DNA from: Ectocarpus siliculosus
Taxonomy: Eukaryota; Sar; Phaeophyceae; Ectocarpales; Ectocarpaceae
DNA length: 64,000 nucleotides
Reading direction: 5' to 3'
Assembly: GCA_000310025.1 (NCBI GenBank)
Contig: FN649737.1
Location: 756,682-820,681 of the forward strand
A program made the position numbers and the translations under genes. The notes beneath the pieces were generated by a model. That model did no database searches and was not told where the DNA came from. It saw only the letters and a list, made by a program, of their open reading frames with translations. Within the stretch, counting starts at the first letter, position 1; every line of letters starts with the position of its first letter. Positions 60,411-64,000 of this stretch are shown piece after piece.

Positions 60411-63400
60411 TTAGAGGAGGCCTTCTTCCTCCGCTGCGGTGATCGCCACGTCTGCGGCGACGTCCGCGTCGACCAGGCCCTGGTCGGCCAAGAGATCGCT
60501 GTGCTCCGCGGGCACGAGGGCATTCGCCTCCTGGTTCTCCGCCAACTCTTCCGCGTTCGCCACGATCTCCGCCGGGCTCTGCGTAGCGCTGGCGTCGCCG
60601 GCAACGCTCTCAGCGACAAGCGGCGGGACTTCCGCAAGCTCGTTGTAAACAAACGTGGCGGAAGGACAAAGTAGGAGAGGTTGCGAGAGGGAGAGGCGAT
60701 GTCTGCAATCGGGAGGAGGCATTCATGGATAAACGGGACGTAGGTACCGAGAACGCACGGCAGCTTAAACAACCCCCCTTGGTACTTTGCTTGACATGGA
60801 GTTCCTCGTGAGGAAAAACCAAATCTACACCCTTTCCTAGTGGAGACAACGTGGGAAGGAGAAGGCATCTGGCGGGGTAGGAGAACAGGACAAAAAGCCT
60901 CCCACCGATAGTCGATGGCGCTCACTGGAACCCGAATGCGGCAGTTCGGTGAAGCCCGATGATAATCGCTCCGCTCGTGGATGTTGAATGACCCATTACT
61001 TCTGTGGCCCGAACCCTCGTTTCTTCGTTCGCGTGGTTTCTGAAGCTAACGACGGGCATCATACCCGCTACGTTTGGATTGAACAACATACACCAAAAGA
61101 CCGCTTTTTTCGGATTTACACGAAGAATTAGTCGCATATTTTCCTCCCGTCGATCACCGGTTCGTTTCATCTCACACAGACTTAACGGCAGCCTTAACGA
61201 CGCTGCCGTGGTCACGAGAAGAAACTCTTGCCGAGGAACTACTGAAAGAACGACAACGACGGTGTCAATTTCGAGGTCCTTCCAGTATGTCACAAAACGA
61301 ACATCACAACTTCGGAGTCCATCACTGATGTCCCAACGCCGGACATCTACCCAGACTTGGTGAGAGAGCGGTGTATCCCAACCTATCTCGCCTGCCGCGG
61401 TTCACCGCGCTCGGCTCACCTTGCGTCAGGCTTTGTGCCCACCCTGGGGATAGTGGAGGCGTCGTCGTCCTTGAGGTAGTAGGTGGTGTCGGTGCCATAC
61501 GTCTCCGAGTCTTGGATCGAGAGGCCGGTCGTCGGGATCTGCTTTATCGGTTGTGATATTTGCAGACAGATATACGCATATGAGACCTAAGCTTTCGAAA
61601 ACGAAAATGGAAATCGAAGAAAGATGACACCAGCGTGTGTTATGTCCAGAGGATTGAAAGAAGGGCGCTACAGTGCACTCCCGGCACGCTCGTAAGAAGC
61701 AGCAACTTTGAGTAAGGGCGCAACATTGGTACTGACGAAATGATTGCGCCAAGGCCCTCGCTAACTGTTTGTGTGTGGTACTTGGCGCTGAGCTCACGTT
61801 CATTTCTCCATTTCTCTGATGTGTGTTGAGCCTATGAACCTCGATGTATTTGTCAGCAAATATCTTGAGAGCGAGGTCAGCTGGGCCAACACTACATAAA
61901 CCTAAACGCAATCATCCGCACAAACCATCCGCACAAACGCATGAACCCGCCAATCTCCTTTGGTACGATGAAACAAGGCTTAAGCGAGTTACCGAGGCGG
62001 CGGAAGCGGTCGGGACGGTAAGCGGCACGAGGCCGGCCCCGCTGCCCGAGACGTAGTTGAAGCCAGTGACAGCCCCGGTCGCGTCGAGAGCCATGGTGAC
62101 GTACGGGCTCGAGTCGTCCAGAGCCTCATGCAGCTTGAATTCGGTGCACAGGTCGTCGAATTTGATGTTCTGTTCGGGTCGATTGGGGAGTTACACGAGA
62201 GAAGGGCCAGGGCCAGGCGAAAACCCGTGGACAAGGTTGTGCACTCATTAGTCATCATCACGCGTGTTGTTCGGGTACCAATGAATACGGCTGGCACCTC
62301 AACAGCAGGCTGTCCAGGGATGTTGAGACGTTATCCCCTGGGTTTCATTCAGTACTGGGAGGCATGGCTCACCTTGACCGGGAAGGTGATGTAGCTGGAG
62401 TACACCTCCAAGACGCGCTCGTACCAGTAGTCGAGCAGGGACTGCGTTCCGTCGCCGACGTCCCCTGCCGGGATGATGTTGGCTTGGTGGAACATGTACT
62501 TGTCCCTGTCACGATACAAGTGCGACAGGAGGAAGTCCGTGTGGAGAGGTTCGTTTCGGCATTCGGGGACGGAACGATTAGATTAGTTCCGATGGGAAAT
62601 CAGAGGCGCTCAAGAGGCTGCAGAATCAACATTGCCAATACATGCCATAGACTGACAACTACCATTTGTTGGAAAGCGCTAAATGAAAAGTGGACAGCAC
62701 TCCCGGCATATTACCCGCAGACGAACAACAACATACCAATCAAATTCAACGAAACACAGCTCGACGAAACCGCACGCGAAATCGCACGCCTCTTGCAGTA
62801 ACACCACCACCACAAGTTTTTCCCGTCGCGTGCTTTCCGGTACGGATGAAACAAGCAACACTACAAGCACCACCCTTCAGCACAAGAATACGTAAAGACA
62901 CACAGAACGAAACGGGAAATGATCAAAAGCCGGCACCGAAAAAGATAGAGACGGAAACAAAAGGGACCAAAACCGACCTGCGGCCGGTCAGCATGTAGCG
63001 CGTGGTGGTGGAGGCCTCGGCGTCGAAGAGGGCCTCGATGTCACCGAAGGACTGGATGTCGGTGGCGCCATCGGTGCCGATGCATTCGTCCGCGGTGCTC
63101 GCGCAACTCTTCGGCGGCATTGAGGAAGGGGGGTGTAGGCGAGTGCGAGATCAGTCGGTGGAGGACAATTTTGATTGCAGATGTATATGCAAAATCAAGG
63201 TCACTGCCGGGCAGATTTACCGCGAACATTGTGAAGATATGACATTGCACAAGACAGTATCGAACGTGCGCCATTGTGTCATGCTGCTGCCCCTTTATTG
63301 TTCTTGTAACGGCACCACCTTCCCTCTACGGCAGCATTGAGAGACCTCACGTAATCGGCGATGCTTGGGTCGAGCGGGGTGCACTCGCATACGAAGCGCC

Positions 63401-64000
63401 TGATGTACTCGTTCTCGTTCACGAGGCACTGCAAAAGCCCGGGCACAGCGGAAAGGAAGGAGGACAATAATAGAGACAGGAAGAGTGGTCACCGCAGAGC
63501 ATAGCCATTGCTACTGAGGCAAAGAGGCGAGCAGACGAAACACGAGACAAACAACCACGTCCTCGCGTCATCCATCATCGAACGGAGTTCGAGCAGCCAA
63601 AGCACCCACTGAATGTATTCGCCCGACGCTCTTCAGAATGGCGACGGAATACCAACCAGACGGCTAGAGCCTCCAACCGGAAGCGACCCAGCATTCAAGC
63701 CAAACACGGTCGTCACTGCACGAGTGTAAACACAACAAAGATGAGGCAAATAGGGCCGACTTGAAACCCCACCTATTGTAGGCCGAGCCTCGGGAACGGC
63801 TGGGTGTACATCAACACGTAGGTGTACAAGAAACACAAGAAACACATTTCATTCACAACACTAGCTTAGGGAATGCCGCATGTTTCTGGACATCATTGAG
63901 CCACTTACGGAGCCGGTGACGCAGTTAAAGTACACGTAGGTCGCGAATCTGGGCACGATCTGGATGCCATCGTAGCCTGCAGGGTTAGTATAAGGACGGA
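60411..64000 (-). CDS. Gene C: third Agd3-like deacetylase paralogue, 3' part only
   Basis: Seven exons equivalent to the last seven of gene B are present: 63909-63976 (GYDGIQIVPRFATYVYFNC), 63351-63428, 62978-63108, 62373-62505 (YMFHQANIIPAGDVGDGTQ), 61993-62169, 61420-61538 and the terminal exon, coding to the stop at 60411. Lengths are the same as in B (68, 78, 131, 133, 177 and 119 nt), so the frame is kept and the gene appears under selection. The terminal exon has lost the usual acceptor: the AG seen in A and B is AA at 60643-60644. A TTGCAG acceptor 60 nt upstream would keep the frame (exon 60411-60702) and add about 20 residues. WSC, linker and metal-binding exons lie past the right edge. 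Confidence 0.75.

Noticed and set aside
60272-60925. 217-codon Arg/Ser-rich minus-strand ORF, with similar ones at 41979-42743 and 23781-24343
   Set aside because: They are alternate frames or the antisense of the conserved acidic last exon (ELAENQE ... DADVAA), which keeps its frame in all three genes.

Overview
This is nuclear DNA of a multicellular eukaryote, most likely a brown alga (Phaeophyceae, Ectocarpus-like). That placement is an inference. It rests on intron-rich genes with GT-AG junctions, a leucine-rich-repeat (LRR) gene built from one 72-nt exon per repeat, secreted proteins with WSC domains and Thr/Pro linkers, and a tRNA-derived SINE, a LINE and long-TIR elements between genes. 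No operons, rRNA genes or intact tRNA genes were seen. One 168-base assembly gap lies at 19367-19534.

Left third (1-9266): the 3' part of a minus-strand LRR gene. Reading right to left there is an N-terminal cap exon, five 24-residue LRR exons (all joined by phase-2 introns), a C-terminal cap exon, a Cys-rich exon and a Pro/Thr/Ala linker exon present twice. The LRR exons, and separately the linker exon, sit in tandem repeats of exon plus intron, so the receptor-like ectodomain appears to grow and shrink by unit duplication.

Middle (9267-24027): gene-poor. It holds two unassigned long ORFs, a 2.5-kb element with about 415-bp terminal inverted repeats and internal satellites, a telomere-like tract beside two hairpins, and decayed LINE sequence on both sides of the gap.

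Right (24028-64000): a head-to-tail array of three paralogous minus-strand genes (A, B, C; spacing about 18 kb) for large secreted proteins. The order is signal peptide, one (A) or two (B) WSC domains, a TTAPP-type mucin-like linker, then a long region that matches, from memory, the fungal exopolysaccharide deacetylase Agd3 (families CBM87 and CE18). It includes the putative metal ligands: an Asp in VVDD and an HxxxH. Gene A (21 exons, about 1053 residues) and gene B (24 exons, about 1239 residues) look intact; only the last seven exons of gene C lie in the window. The duplicated unit includes 3' flanking DNA. After duplication the copies diverged by gain of a WSC module, linker expansion, SINE and minisatellite insertions into introns, and loss of a splice acceptor in C. 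A reasonable reading is a locally expanding family of wall- or matrix-anchored polysaccharide deacetylases beside a modular LRR gene. The substrate is unknown.
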